The position numbers and the translations under genes are program-made. The notes under the pieces are model-generated. The model worked only from the letters and a program-made list of their open reading frames with translations. It was not told the origin of the DNA and did not search any database. This document shows positions 12,601 to 28,086 of a stretch of 64,000 nt of DNA, in pieces. The stretch comes from Tanytarsus gracilentus (lineage: Eukaryota > Arthropoda > Insecta > Diptera > Chironomidae): NCBI GenBank assembly GCA_038502055.1, contig JAXRKN010000037.1:5736501-5800500 (forward strand), written 5' to 3'. Each line of letters opens with the position of its first letter. Positions within the stretch are counted from its first letter, which is position 1.

Positions 12601-15600
12601 TTACGAACATTACTTTCCAACCATCAGGCCGCGCTGATCTTGATGACACACCATCTCTTGCATCATATGTTCTTGATGTTTAACATCGCACCGATCTTTA
12701 CATCTCTCTCTCTCTTTTTTTGCTAAGCGACGAACGAATCAACCATAAAAATGAAATTATAAAAAAATCCATATAGCTACCGGTAAATTTTATGCAAATT
12801 TCATACTCGCAGGCTAATTTCAGTAAAATGTTCTTTCTCTCTTCACTCACTCGCAGATGGATACACATATTAATATGCATAACACGAGTTTTCTCTCTCT
12901 TTCTCATCGCGTTCTTACCTTGGCTTTTGCTATCCGATCACACTGATACCATCAAATGCGCCTTTTGTCCCCGCAACTCGCTAAATGTCAATTCTAACTC
13001 ATAAAACGTCCATTTTTCTTCTCTCTTTGACCTCACTTTACACAACAGCACCGCTTTCTAAGCTATGAATACAACTTTCAGCCCTAAAGACGAATTTTAA
13101 CACGCGCATGATTGATAAAAAGAGCGAAGTAATAAGCTGAGTGCTTTGTTCACATTTTGGAAACAAAAGACTTCAATTTTTTTTCTCGTCATTGTCGGAG
13201 ACGCTTTATATTTTTATATTTTGTTCAAACACCGTGAGTCAAAAGAGAGTTTTGAGATAAAAATTATACACAAACCATTTTTGTTTCATACGAGTGAGGT
13301 TTTTTTTGCGATGACTGTAAAGAAGAAACTTTTTGAGGATTTTCAGATTGATTCATACATCCGGTGCAGACATGAAATGAGCGACACAAAATTGACTGAA
13401 TTCTCAATCATTTTTGCATTCTAGAGGTTTAACTGTATTTAAAAATTGTTAAGCTTATCTCATGGATCTACAACAAATTATTCCTTTTTAAAACTAAATT
13501 CCTTATTGCCTCTAAAGATCCGCCACACACTCACATACACGTAGTTCTATGAAACCTTCAAAATAGCGCGACTATTTAAAAATTCCTAACGAGTTTACAG
13601 GGAAGTTGGTAATAAATTATGTGAAAAACGCATGCAATCACAAGTATATTTATTGAAGTTTGAACATTGTGTCACACTTGGCGAGTCGCGTCACGATTCA
13701 ATGGTCAATAATTTATTATTACTTTCTGCTTTTTTATGTATGAAAAAACTGACTAAAAGGAACTTTTTATAAAACAACAATTCCTGGAATTTTTTGGAAC
13801 TAGAAAAAAAATTGCTTCAAATATATTTGAAAGAAAATATGGCACAAATATTTATAGCAAGTTTTTCTCTTTTAATAATAAAAAATAAATTAAGTCATAG
13901 CACAAGCCAATTCCAAAGAAATAATATTTCTCGGCAACTCGTCTTCGCTCACAATTAAAGTCATGAAACAACCGTAAACAACCTCTGAGCGAAGATTTAG
14001 AGTAAGGTGTGTAAGATGGGTGCAGTATGCAGTAATATTCAATAATATCAGCGCATCATCATCAGAACTGCAACTGGATTGACTGACTGACTTTCTTCTT
14101 CTTGCTCCTCATGTATACATCACAAGGCGTCTTATCAGGAGACTTCAATCAGCTTCTCTTTTTTTTCGTCTTCTTCAACATTGTGCAGAATTTGATGATG
14201 ATAAAAAAAGAGGAGAGAAAAAAATAAAAGCAGTACAATACGCGTATATATTGATGATGTTATAAAAATAAAATACTTTTTTGATTCACTCTCGACTGCA
14301 CTGAAATGCAAAGAACGAATACAAAAATTAATTCCTTAATGATTTTTTTTCTTTCTCTTTTTTTCTGCTAACCACCATTGCTACCTGAATTGAATCAAGT
14401 TTTTTGTGTGCGCTTCTCCAAGAATCTCAAAAACTTCATCGTTGTCCACGTCGTCGTCGATGTTGGTAGCTGTTCGAGTTGTAAATGATGAATTATATTT
14501 TTTTTACGAAGGAGAAAAAAGTCAGAAATCGTTTACGTGATAAAATTCAGAAGTATAAAAGCGTTGATTATTAGTGCTGGACATTCAATGGTTGATGTTT
14601 GACGTTTTTCATATGAGCGAACGCAGCAATTGCCCGATGGGTAAAAAAATTTATTTATAGATTTTTTATGAGCTCACTCATCAGCTCAATTTTTTATATA
14701 CCAACTGGGTTATGAATATTTTTAAAGTCAAATTGAAAACATTTTCCAACTGGGCGTCTTAGAGTTTTTTTATGACGATTTGGCTTCGCTCTTTCTCCTT
14801 CTTCAACATTTTCCATTTTTGGCTATCGCGATGAGGAGCCAAATCATGCTACAAGTTTTAAAAATTGAAAGAATTTATCGTGAACATCAGCAAAGAATTT
14901 TTCTGGCGATACTCCAGATTTTTTTCCCTTCCGTCGTCGACGCGATCACGTTTGCTATCGATATGTGCAGACACACAGAAATAACTCGAGAGTGAGTCTC
15001 ATAAATTAATTAAAAATTGACTTGGACAGTGGAATATTAAAATTCCTGGCAGGAAAATTTTGTGCACTTCGTGTTAATTATAACGGTTAATTATGAATCA
15101 CAATTTTCGATGAATGCACTCGGAGTAAATCTAAATTTTAAATTTTGTCCGCCACACAAAGTCCTTAAACGAAATGAATGAATGAAAACTATTTGAATAT
15201 TACGATGGCTATCAACATTGCAGATCCAATTTATCCATTTTTCTTCTCTTTCTAGATTGATTGCTGACTTAAATATAAGTTTTAAGATGAAAAAAATCAG
15301 CAAACTCGCAGACGACAAGGAATATGTGAAGGGCAAAATGTGCAATTGCAATATGCCGAGAGAATGATATGATGATGGTCTAGTAAGAGAGACAGTAACA
15401 GCATTTTTAATCGCACTTTTCTCTCTCTCGGCATTGCAGACAGTAATATGGTGGAGGAATAAAAAAAAGAGTCTAAAGACAATGCGAAAAGATGTTGAAT
15501 AAATTTATTTATTTGGTTGACTGCAAAATGCACACACGTTTGTCACAACGAGATTCTTATCAAATTCATCATATCATTTAGTTGGATGTACTTCATACTA

Positions 15601-18600
15601 AAAAGCTTTGCTGAACGGGATGAATAAAAATTTAGTTTCATTGAGAAATTTATTTTAACTTTTTTTAAAATTATTTTTGTGAAATTAAAAAAGTTGCATT
15701 AATTTTTTTAACGCTCCAAAAAAAATCTTCCCAACGAAATCGAAACCAATTCACATAACCACCTTTCCTAAAATAATTTAAAATTATACTACGCAATATA
15801 AATTTTTCACATCCTCTCGATGTAATGTTGAGAAAAGCTTCCAAAAAGAGCAGCGAGATACCACACATAAGCGGAATGTCATTTACCAAAAGAGCTAAAA
15901 AATGAAATTGAAACAGAAAAAAAAGATTCTCCACATTTTTGGTCAACGTGCATTTAGCTTCGTGGAGAGAGAGAAAATCATTCTATGAATTTTTAATTAG
16001 TTATCGAAAGAATCAAAGCCTGGGAATGAAAATCAGATGTCAACAATGCATTATTCAATTCGACGGTCGTCTCGGAGAGGAACGGAAGACAAAATAATCA
16101 AGTTGGTTGAATTTGATGTAGTGAGAATGAGTTTGATATGAAGTGAAGGTGGTAGCTGCCAAGGGATGGCAAACTTTACATCTCCATCGAGCACGGTGAT
16201 CGGCAATAAAATTCTCAGATGACTTCTCTCTCTCGCCATGCATTGCGACTGCGAGTGACAGTAATGTAAAGTTAAAGAGAGCATTTTTTTCATGCCTTGT
16301 GCAATGCCTTTTTGCAATGCAATTGATACATTAGTGGCAGTTGGAAAGAGAAGCAAAAATGAGCGAGAGAGAAAAAAATGTTCAATAATCATTGAATTGA
16401 TTGATGGAATTTTATAATGAGAAATTGGAGGCAGAAAAATATGTCATTACAACTACTTTGCTGGACAGCCACTGATCGAGGGAGAGAGAGAGCCACGCAG
16501 CCAGTTTACATTGCCTGCGATTTTAATTAGAGTAAATTATTTATCGAAAATTTAATTGAAAACTTGATGCACTTTGAGAGATGCTTGCAAGCGAGATTGA
16601 CGGGATTTCGACGATATAATTATTAAATTGTGGAATTTTTTAATGATTAAAATCTTGAATTGCGGCCATCATGGAGGTGAAACGTTAGATGAATTTCTGA
16701 CATTAAACTTTCAAATAATGCCACGTACTTAGTGGTCAACGGAAGTTTCATTCTTATAAACTTTCATACATATCAAATGAATAAAATATTCATCCAGTGA
16801 CCAAGGGAAGAACACTCGACTTTTTAATGTTTTTCTTACCTACTATGAAATAAATCAATTTAAAATTCCTCACATAGACCCAGATGTTTTATTCAACTTT
16901 CGTAAATCATAAAAATCAACATCAATAATAACAATAAAGTCGAAGCCTTTTTTTGCACAGCGATACAGACTCAAAGGGAGGCCCATCTTGACATGAGAGA
17001 TTTTTTCTTCTCTTTTTTCCTTTTTCCACAATTACAATTGCCATCCAATCAGAATCCAGTGAATACGATACGATTGGGTCAGATGTACTCCCAACACTGT
17101 CGGAGAGAAATAAATTTAAAATCGCTCACGCTTGAAGAAATACAAATGTTGAGCACGCAGAGATAGGAAAATTTTATATTCAAATTAAATTCTCACTAAT
17201 TAGCATCATGCTAGGCTTTAGGTATGTAATTTTAAGTTTTGTATCTAATTAGTCAATATGTGCAAAAAGTAAAAACTATCTTTCGCGTTTCTTCATTAGA
17301 ACATACGCACTCATTCCACACGAACAGCCGCAGCTTGTAATATTTATCTTAAAATTTTAAACATTTCCCTTGCGCCTGTGTTTAAAATTATACCGTGAAA
17401 ATTATATTTAATTGAATTTATTACAATTAATCAGTATATTTTGTAGACATCTGACAAAATGCGCGAAACTATAATTTTACGTGGAGTGCGAGAGACTTTA
17501 TGGAGTACAAATTACATTTGCGACTAATTTTATGATCGACGTCTCTGAACGAATATATTTTTTAATAAATATTTATGCGAAAGAAGCGAAAAAATTAATT
17601 TGGCGTTTGACAAATCAACATTTCATTACCATTATCTTTATGACTGTTATTTAAAGTCATTAAAGATTTTTAAAAGTTGTGATATTTCTCTCTGTCCTTT
17701 TTTTCATGGATAGTATCTTCATAATAAGTATCATTACGTATCATATATAAAATTATTCAATCTTACAACAATATATATATATTTATTGTTATATGTTTGT
17801 GTCGAGAGTATCAGGATAAATTACAGTTGCTACTGTATATCGTAATGAGCTAAAAGGCTTTATGATGCTGCTACTGTATTTTTCCTTTTATATAAAATAA
17901 TTTTCCTTATGAATAATTTTCATAACTGTTTACCACAGTGGAAATTATTTCTTGTGAATAATTTATGAAAATTTCTTTTAAAACGCAAAAATTAATTGCA
18001 AACATTTAATTTTTTATAGTAAAAATGTCATTTTTTTATTTCAATCCTTCAAAGTAATAAAATCACAAAATTTCCTCATTATTCTCCGCCACGTTTGTCG
18101 CAGAAGAATTCTTGTAAATTTTATATTCATCCAATGATCAATTTAACTGTAATAAATGCCATTAATGAGCGTCTTTTAAGTAATCTTCTCCTCATCTTTC
18201 AATTCACTCCCGAGAATTTCAAGTCAATCTCTTCAGCCTGTCCCTTTATAATGTTTTAAAGTATATATTCTTCACTGCTTTAATTTTGATCGATTTATAA
18301 GAATGGTTAAAAGGAGAGGAGTGAGTGAGCATAAAAGATTATTAAACAGTAGCCATTTCAATAAATTACTTCGATCGCGAGTGAAAGATAGCATGTGTAT
18401 GAGAGTTTATACAGTGATTGTGATGAGGTGTCTTCAACAACAACCTTCACGACGACGAGATGACGATGGCAAGGCATAAATCGATTGCTTTCTGTTAATC
18501 AAACATTAAGGTTAGCTCGCATGGCATTCAGCTGTGTGGTTACATCGAGGAGGAAGGGCTGCACTATAGCAGTAATATCCGCTATATTAATGCTCATGTC

Positions 18601-21600
18601 ATATCTAGATTATTCACACACGTACTCACAAACTAGTTCAGCGACGTCGAACAAAAAAAATTATTTATGTCAGCAAAAAATGTTGATTCATCGTACGAAA
18701 AAAAAATTATTCTCATTGCACTGATTGATCGAGCTGCACACAGTTATAATCGCAATTTTAAGAAAACGCCATAAATGTAGATAATTGTTTGTCGCCAAAT
18801 ACACAAAACATTCGATATATATCTGGTGCACACGATGTGATTGGAATTAATTTGAAATTTTTGTGCTCAACCGCACGCGCTTGCTCACATTTTGTGCAAA
18901 TTTGCCACCGAAAGAAAATTTTAATTGAAATATTTTACCCAATCGTTTTGCGATCAGATGAAAAAGTTTGAAATTCTTTGTAAGGAAATGAGGCATTGCA
19001 TTGCGATCGTACACGCTTTCAATTATTTTAGCGACACATAAAAAAATTATTTTACCTTTCGAGCGTTTTTGTTTCATAAAGAATTATTTTAAGAAACAAA
19101 AATTAATAAAAGATTTCTTCGTCTTTAAAATAAACAAACAAAAATATTGTTCTGTAAAATTCAAATTGTTGTTTGAAAAATTGAAAAATTAATTTCGAAC
19201 TCAATCACGCAGTCATCACGGATCGCCAATTATTTAAAGTCAATTTGATCAACAATGCCTATCAATTCAAGTCAACAACAACAGACGGGGGTTTTCAATG
19301 AGAGCCATCGACATTCTTCTTCCTTTCTGAAGTATCATTGCGAAATCATTAGAGATGTCGAGAGAAAAAGGAGAGAATTTTTTATTTATCTAACGACACG
19401 TGTGCAGTCATCAAACAAGGAATTGCATTGCGTACATCGATTGTTTTGTGTAATATTTGCCAATAATGGTGGAGGGTGAAATGATGCGTGAATATAGCAG
19501 AAATAAGCACTTTTCTACTGGTAAATGGTAAATAAAATCTTTTTGTGATATTTCAAACAGAAAGACTTTTATAAATTCAAACACATTATCGACTTCTTCT
19601 TCTTCGAATATTTACTCAATCGCATAAATTGAGAATGAAAATCAGTTTTCCATAAATTTTCACACCTTTTCTTTTTCTTTTATATTTTGAATAAAATTTA
19701 AATCTTTTGGGAATGAAAACGTATAAAGGGGTTGAAATGCATTGAAAATTTTAAAGTCATGTATTTGATTTTTACCTTTAAATTCACTTATAGTTCTCAT
19801 AATTTTAAACCAAGCTAATTTCATCTTTTAAATTAATACAAAAATCGTCAATCATGCACTAAATTGATCTCTTTTGTTTGTGGAGACAGAAAACAAACAC
19901 CTACACTTGTTAGTTTGACAAAAGTAGAGTTGAAAAAAAAGAATAAATAGCAATTTTGACTCACATCTAACTACGGTACATTACTTTTACAATATGCACA
20001 CAAAGTGAGATTGAATACAAAGTATAAAACACAGAAAATTATTATTGTCACTTTTTTGTCAGGTCTGTCTAAAGAGAAAAATCATTCACACCTTCAACAA
20101 TAATAATTTCAATTTTTAAGAGTGTGTCTCATATTCCGAGGTGTGTCGCACCCTTTTTACGTGCATTATGAAATTTAAAATATCTCTAAAAAGCCTTCAA
20201 ATTTCATTACATCTCATTGTTTTCTCACACAGAGCTCATGCTTATGCGGAAAATATCTTGCCCACGGATAAAATAATTTCGCGAGTGAGTGTGAAGCAAT
20301 GACATGAATATTTTACTAATTAATCAATTAGCTGAGTGTGTGCATGCGATAATAATAAATTGCTGCATTAAAATTTTTCTGTTCTGCTCTCGCATGGCCA
20401 TTAAAATGGCATTTTGCCCGTGTGTGACTTTCCTTCCTTGCACACACACGCACATTTAAATAACTGTCTCGCTGTCATCCACCAAAAAAAATAAATAAAT
20501 AAAAGACGAGCGAGTTGAAAAAAAGAAGAAATTTTGCAGCAGCCAAAAAAAGAATCAATCAATTGTTCTTAAATTGTGGCAACAAAAAACTTTTAACTGT
20601 CAACAGCAAAACTCTTCAAAATGATGAAATTCGACTTTTTCTCCTCTCGATTGAAAACAATGCAGAAAAAGTCCTCACTCAATGGCTATCTAAAATTTTC
20701 AGAATAAACATCTCTTCGTTGTCGACATGATATATCTTTGAGTTGTTTGGCAAAAAGGAGAAAGGAAAAGATTTTTATTTTATTATGAAGCAGTTGGAGT
20801 AAAAATTTAGCGTGGTTTTCTCTCAAAAATCTTGATGACACATTTTAGAAAATTAAGAAAAAATATTTTCTAAATTTTATCATAAAAAATATTTTGACAA
20901 TTTTAATTTGGCAAAAATCACGTTACTCGCTTAAAAATGCAACTCTCTTCGCTGTTTCATGAATGGAAGCAAAAATCAAAAAGAAGAACGAGAAGAAAGA
21001 TCAAGAAGAACATTTTTCGTGCATCGACGAGAGTAATAAAAAGCATTTTAGAAATGACATTTTGCATTCCATAATCATCAAATGATCAATGTTTATTCGA
21101 ATTTTCTCCATTCTTTTCTCTCGTTTCTCTTTTTTCATTCATCGCGAATATATAAATTTATTTATATTTGTTGAGCCTCAATCGCATTCCTGTGCACACA
21201 AAATTTTCCTCAATTTCTCTCCCTCTCGCTGAATTTTTTTATACAGTTTTTTGTTCCAAATTGCTTCTCGAGAAATCAACGGATTTTTCGCCTCTTCCTT
21301 CCTCTCCCCGTCTTATCATGATCGTATGATCGTCATTCGAGACACAGAGCTCATCATCTTGTATCCACAAAACTTCAATTGTCTCATTTTTTATTGCCTT
21401 CTTTCATCCTCCACAGCGAATGACTTTAAGAATGAATGAAAAAGAATTTTTTTGGGATGTAAAAAATTCTGATCTTGTTTTTACGATGTTGTCGCCAAAA
21501 AAAAAAGTTTAAAATATTTTTTAGCTTCGATGCGATTTTAAGTGAATTTTTGAGAGATTACAGTTAGGATTTTCGCACTTTGTTAAATTGTAAGAAATAA

Positions 21601-24600
21601 TGAGGCCTTTACAGAAAAATTTCTCTTATTAACTTTTGTTGATTTCGTCAGCTCTCGTGCGCTGCTTTTAAAGAGTTTTCTTGACAATCGAAAGTCGTTA
21701 GCTAAACAACAGCATAAAAAATCTTTATTTATTGCTCTAAAAAAACTCTTTTCTCCTTTTTATGTCTCTTGTGTCTTTCGACCGTAACACAAAAAGATTC
21801 TTCTAAAATAGTTAAATAAGAAATATTCATCAAAGGTATGAGGCCGCGTGCGCGGCAACCTAATATGTGGATGACAATAGCTTGAATGAAGAAGAGCACG
21901 AGTTGGTGAAAAAGGAGAGCAAAAAAATGTTTGAAAAATTAGTCTTTCTAAAGTTTTGACTCGATGCCGTGAAAAGATTTTTAAACTTTATAAAAAACTG
22001 ACTTCGAGGATATTTCATAAAAATTTGTTTAAAATCTGATGAAATTTATCAGCAAATATTTTTCTTCAGACAGTTTTAATTTTCTCATGATTAAAACTTA
22101 ATTTTGCTTCAAAGTTTTTAAATTATTGATATTTAAAAAAATAAAAGATTTTTTTTGCATAATTAACCAATAAAACTGCCTCAACAACCCCTTTAACTTA
22201 ACTTTTTATTATCCTAATGTGAAATATTCTCAACCAAAAAGCGTGCACGTGAAAATCGAAGACGCAATTAATTTAACTTATTATTATTGCTTTTCAATTT
22301 CATCTCTCGAACCTTAATTATTTTCATTAACTTCCATCCTCATTTCATAGATTCATAAATTTCACACGCAACACTAAAATTCGATGATCGTAAAAAGTTT
22401 CATCTTTTTTTTCCTTCACGTTTTTATTTCGGCTCCTTTCACGGTTCTTGTGCTTGCGGAATTCTTTTTATATAATGTATGTGTGTGTATGTCGAGGGTA
22501 GAGAGAGATTAAAGAAAAGATTTTGGATCTCATTAACGTCTTTATACCTAATTTATTAGCTAAGATACTTGCTTGAATCACACCACGAAGTAGCGAGAGA
22601 GAGAAGAACACAAGCACGCTGACGACGGTGATCATCGAGATGCATCAGCAACCCAAAAAAATGTTAAAACGAGTTTTTAAGTGAGAACCGAGAAAAAGAC
22701 AAAAAAGGATGAAAATTTGAGTAAATAAAATTGCGGTTGATAATTTCATGAAATCGAATTCTGTTGCGCGCATATCATTTTGCGACTCGAAATGGAATTT
22801 TAAATGCCACAAATAAATTGTAATTACAACCGTCATAATTGATCGAAATGTCGCAGAGACGTAGATATGCAGATAACATATCATGCAATATAAGAGATGG
22901 TCGAATGATCATTTCTGAGGTCTTAATTATTTTATTTCCGTGGCAATGAAATGCTTTCGCGATCCTTTCATTCATAAATTTGCCCACAATTTGCATCCGA
23001 AACTGGTTATCAGCGTAGTACCGGTGCGAAGAGGAGAGAGGAAGAAAAAGGCCGACGGTGGTGGACAGAACATGCATTCAATGTGTCAGAATCATTGAAT
23101 TTTGCATACTAACTGCCTCTCCGTGATATGACAATGTGCGCGCAAGAACTAAATTTTATGCAACAATGTTGTCGTCACTAAAATCTCATCAATGCTCACC
23201 TCATAGGCAATTACAGACAATTTATTTAATATGTGAATTTTCAATAAGAGCCCAAGAGAGCGACGGATGTCCTTACAGAGCAATGAATGCTGCGCACAAT
23301 GCACAAAGTGTTAAACGCTATGAATAATTGTTCAACTATTTATGCGCTGCTCGCTATGATTTTTCCATTTTCAAAACCCACATTGACTGCATGCCATCAT
23401 CAGCATTCTCCTCTCACGATACTTCTATATTTGCAACAATTGTGAAAACTATTTAAGGCGTTTTTAACACTTTCGTTCAATTGCCGATTGTTAAATGCTT
23501 AAAGTTCTCGATAAGTTCAAATTTTTACATTTCAAAAGAATTTTTCGATACTTTATTAAATCATGAGAAACTTTTCATCCTGGAATATTGGAGGTTAAAA
23601 TTTTAAATTTCTCAACTAACTTCTTGTTGTTTCTAACTAAAAATTGAATTTTAACATTTAAAAATGTCCGTACGTCAAGGACTAACAAAATCTCTCGTTA
23701 TCACCATATTGGGTCCCTCTCACTCTCTCCTTATTCAATAGTTCATTTCGTGGCTTATTGTTTCGGAGAAATGTTGAATGTAACGCACTGTGGCATTAGC
23801 TCGAAAGCAAAATGTGTGTATATGTAAGATGTCGACAAAAGGTAGCAACAGCAGCTGAAATTGAACGATAAAAACAATAAAATGTATGCAAATTTAAGAT
23901 GATTGTAAATATCTTATGCATGCATTTTTCTTAAAAAATCCTTTTATGGAAATTTCTCTTCCCAATTTATTCAAGATATTCTCTTTCTGCCGTTTCGATT
24001 CGATCTTTACTCTTTTTTTCTATCTTTTTTTTTCTCTCAAAATATATTTTTTTTACATCCATTCAATGAAATCTAAAAATTTCTTTTATCAATGCCTTTT
24101 TTTGAATGTATCTAGAGAGTCGACAAAGACAAATCACTTCCTAATATCAAGAATGATTTTTTAAACAATCAATAATTCATAAGGATTAACAGTGGAGTTA
24201 GCCTCCACACATCCAGTAGCAATTCATGATAATGAAAATTAGCATATCGCTCCAGAGCCGATGATGCATCTCCACAGCATATTTCTTAATTTTTTTTGCT
24301 CACCTAAAAGAAGAACACGAAAGTGAGAGCACAGCGATGCCATTTTTCGCGCGGTCAAGTTTAATCAGAATGAAATTTAATGTTAAAGGCGGCAAACAGA
24401 ACCCTTCTTTTTTTTCGACGATGGATGGTAGCGATAAAGTTGTGCATTTCGCGAAAATAAATAAAAATTTTTTTGCATCTAATTTACATATATTTGTATC
24501 ACGAAGGAACTAACTCGCCTCACCGTGTGTGCCTATAACAAACAGTGATTCACCATTGTCTTCTCTCGCTCGGCCTGATGAAGCTGCGTGTGTGTGCTAA

Positions 24601-27600
24601 AGCAAACAGCTAAAATGTGCCAAAAATGTCTTAATTAACTAACGACAAAATTGCATCCTCCTTTTGTTGAATTATTCTCGCATCTCAATGTTGTCGTTGT
24701 TGTTGCTGTGGCTTGTGTGTTTGCGGATTTTTAATGTTTATTTAATTGAGGCGACTCGCACATAATTTATCACACTCGTGAAATTTTCTTATGTTTCTTG
24801 AGATTTAAATATTTTAAAAAAATTTATATGGGAAAGGACTGCCTGATATAAATTTGTTAAATACTCGGCAGGAGGTATAAGAGCTTTGTCAGTTTAAGTT
24901 GTCCTTGAATGAGCATCGAAAAATTTTAATTTATTTTTTGATATTTTTCAATCTAGTAAATCAAATTCGGTCACATGACTCGACTCGGTAAAATAGTCTC
25001 TCACAAGATTGCAACTCGGTATTATAATCCATGGAGTTTAGTAAAAAGCCATGAGATATGCATGTTCTACTCGACATAAGAATGAGTGCATATAAGTCCA
25101 TCGAGATGATCGAAAAAGGGAGCAAATAAAGTGCAGAGAATAAATATTTTTCCTCTTTCTCTCACTTCAACTTCGTTTATGGTAAGTGTTAAGAAGACAC
25201 GACGCGATAAGCTACCACAGCTCCTGCATCTTCTTCTTGCACTCCATTTCAGTAGCATTGAATAAATTGGCAAAGGAAAAAAAGAGAGAAGCACAAACAA
25301 ATATTTCTCTTTTGTGCAATAAATAAATTAATTAAATGTTACATGCATGAGTGCATCAGTGAGAGAGAGAAGGGCGCAAATATGGATATGGAGCAGGTCA
25401 CTTTTATTCACGCTTTTAATGGATTTTTCTTCTTCGCTTGCAATCTTTTACTCGTTGAGCGTGTCCAACAATGGATTTTGAGACAAAGGTTGGGGACTTT
25501 TTGAATATTTTTAAGATTAAAAAAATAAATTGATATAAAAATAAGAGCAAAAGTAGTTTCGTGAATAAAAAAAATATATTTCCCTAGACTAGTGCGCATA
25601 ATCATCATTAAAAAGGAAGTGAAGATCATTTATCTCGTTATGGAGAGGAATTTTTTGTGTTGTGCAATAAAAAACTCAAACACGTGGCATTGCTATTATT
25701 ATTGTCGCTCGATTCGATATTGCACACACTAGTCACTAATGAAGACATCATAGGAAAAAATATTTACTAATAGCATCAAATAAAGCGAGCCGGAAGAGCG
25801 AGGGGTACATTTACATCGGAACATAATCAATAAATCACTTGAGAATAATTTATATTTCATTTAGTGTCGCTGTCATCGGACACGCGATATTAAAGCGCGC
25901 AAGAAAAAAAAATATTCATGGGAATTGCAGTTAAAAAATTAATTTCATTCTCTCTCTCATAAATTTCACTCTCGATGTGTGCATTATAAAAGGTGCATTT
26001 TTATTGTCATCTCTTTCGCCACCAACAACCAGCAGCAGCACAATGAGAAATGCAATGTGTGCAGAGGTAAAGAAAAGTTTTTTATTTAATTCACAAGAAA
26101 TAAAAAGGCGAAAAGAAATAAAAAGTGTTAAGTTAAGATGTTTATGGCCTGATAATTTTATTTTCTCTACCTTTTCGGCTCACTCGCGTATAAATGTGAC
26201 AAAATTGTTGTGAGTTACTCCCTGTATAATGCCACACCGGAGAGTGCATCATCGATATGAAAAATTTCCACAGCTTCTATTTGTCAACTAGACAATAATC
26301 AGACGTCTTGCATCTTGCATCACCCCGAATGACCTAACCTGGTAGACACAATGCCTTCGTTTTTCTTTCGAAATGCACGCACGTCTCTTTTTTATGAAAA
26401 GGAGATAAAAATTTAATTCTTAGAAGTATGTTGCGGGATATCCTCGAAATTGTTTTCATCCCTTTTTTCCTTGGAACATCTGAAATGAGTTATTGTTGAT
26501 TCTTCTTTTCAGATGTCTGCGATGGATGTGACGAGATAAAAGAGGATGCTTTGTTTAGAAATCAAAAAAATTAATTTTGAAAAAAAAAATATTAAAAATG
26601 AGCTCATAAATCTGCAGTCGCATGATGTTGTCGCGAAATTGTTACAACATCGTCGATGGTAAGAAGAAGAGGAAAAATCAATAACAATGAAAATGACCTG
26701 ACATGCTCGTCTCTCTTTCACTTCGCACAATTGTGTATGCTTTTGCGAGCCTCCCTGCTGATTGAAAAAGATACATTCAATTTCATTTTCTCTTAATTTT
26801 TCAAGCCACACTCTCAGCGCTCACTCGCCTGCCAACCAGACCTTCCCTTTCGGTTGATATTTATTCCTTCGTAGCCTTTTGTTGCCTTACACATAACCTG
26901 TTTTGATTGATCGATTCGATGCGAGTCACTTTTTTTTCTGCTGTGCCATTCTTCTTACATTTTTTTATGATTTTCTCTCCCTGCCTACGAGAGAACTTTT
27001 TCAGCTCACTGAAGATTCATTGCAAGTGTAAAGGTCAAGTCAATATGATGTTTAAGAGTGATGATGATCTCCGTCATAAACCACACACAAGGCGACTAAC
27101 TAGTTACATGTGTTTGATGCGAAAAATAAAAATTAATATAGACTGATTTATGACAAAAATTAATGTTTCATGGCAGTAAGAAGATTGCGAAGGAAATCAA
27201 GAGTGATTGAGACTCATTTTATAACTCGATAGATCTTTTTTAAAGGAAAAGTTCATAAAACTAAAATTCCATATAATCTACCAAAATTGTCTTTAAACTT
27301 TAAATGATCTGTTGGAGTCCATTAAAGAAATCACATTCCTACCTCGAGAATTTGTTTGATTGACATTTAACCAAATTGCAATCTCATCTACTTCGTAAAA
27401 AAAGTCCACACACACATGTCTGATGGGTTAATTTACGAGCTCACTTTGAGAAATGAGAAAATTCCAGGCATTTCAGAAATCTCGAAATTGATAAATTCAT
27501 TCACATTAATTACATCCTTCATTCGCGTTTTTAAAACAATTCAATTTCAATTTCTGCGCGAAAAAGCATCAAAATTAATTCATCATCATCTTCCGCGATT

Positions 27601-28086
27601 GCACATCGTTTAATTTATTGGCTTCGTCTTTTCTTCTTTTTATTTTCTCATTTGCGATTGCATTATAACAATAATAACAGCAAACAGAGGGATTAAGAAT
27701 GCGAGGAGAGCAAAAAAGCGAGGCACATGCCAAGCATTTAAGTCCAAGCGGATAATGATGAAATTGTTTCTCTTCTCTCTTCCCTCTCACCGCGTAAAGA
27801 CCCAGCCCAGATATGAACACTTTAAATAAATATCGAAAACAATGCAGATTATTGTGTGTGAAGGTGTAACAACATGATCTCGCAAATTTTTTTTCTTCTT
27901 ATCACCACATTGAAATCCGAGAATGATGAATTACTTTTAATTTTCGTGTTTATTTGTAATAATTCTTTTTGTTTCGTTTTTGTGGGAGGTTCGAAGGGTG
28001 GAGAATTTTTGATTTTAACCGGAAATGGATTTTTAAAAAAATTATGTTAATTAAAATCTTTAAAGATTAAGTTGTAGAGACCCTGA
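6621..28086. other. Gene desert upstream of vvl, probable cis-regulatory landscape
   Basis: About 21 kb with no reading frame that looks like protein on either strand. The longest frames (about 70-115 codons) are Phe/Lys/Ile-rich or Cys/His-scattered and most begin at TTG or GTG. No transposase, reverse transcriptase, tRNA or rRNA is recognisable. Short GA/CT runs recur (for example 12703-12716, 16481-16491, 22594-22602, 25361-25369), as do perfect POU octamers (12792-12799, 22989-22996, 23886-23893). An 11-bp inverted repeat lies at 9427-9437/9480-9490 and a GC-rich palindrome at 21843-21856. By analogy with Drosophila, where vvl enhancers are spread over tens of kilobases, this is most likely regulatory DNA. 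Confidence 0.55.

Noticed and set aside
18485..18724. 79-codon plus-strand frame in the vvl desert
   Set aside because: Starts at TTG and has no splice or domain support.
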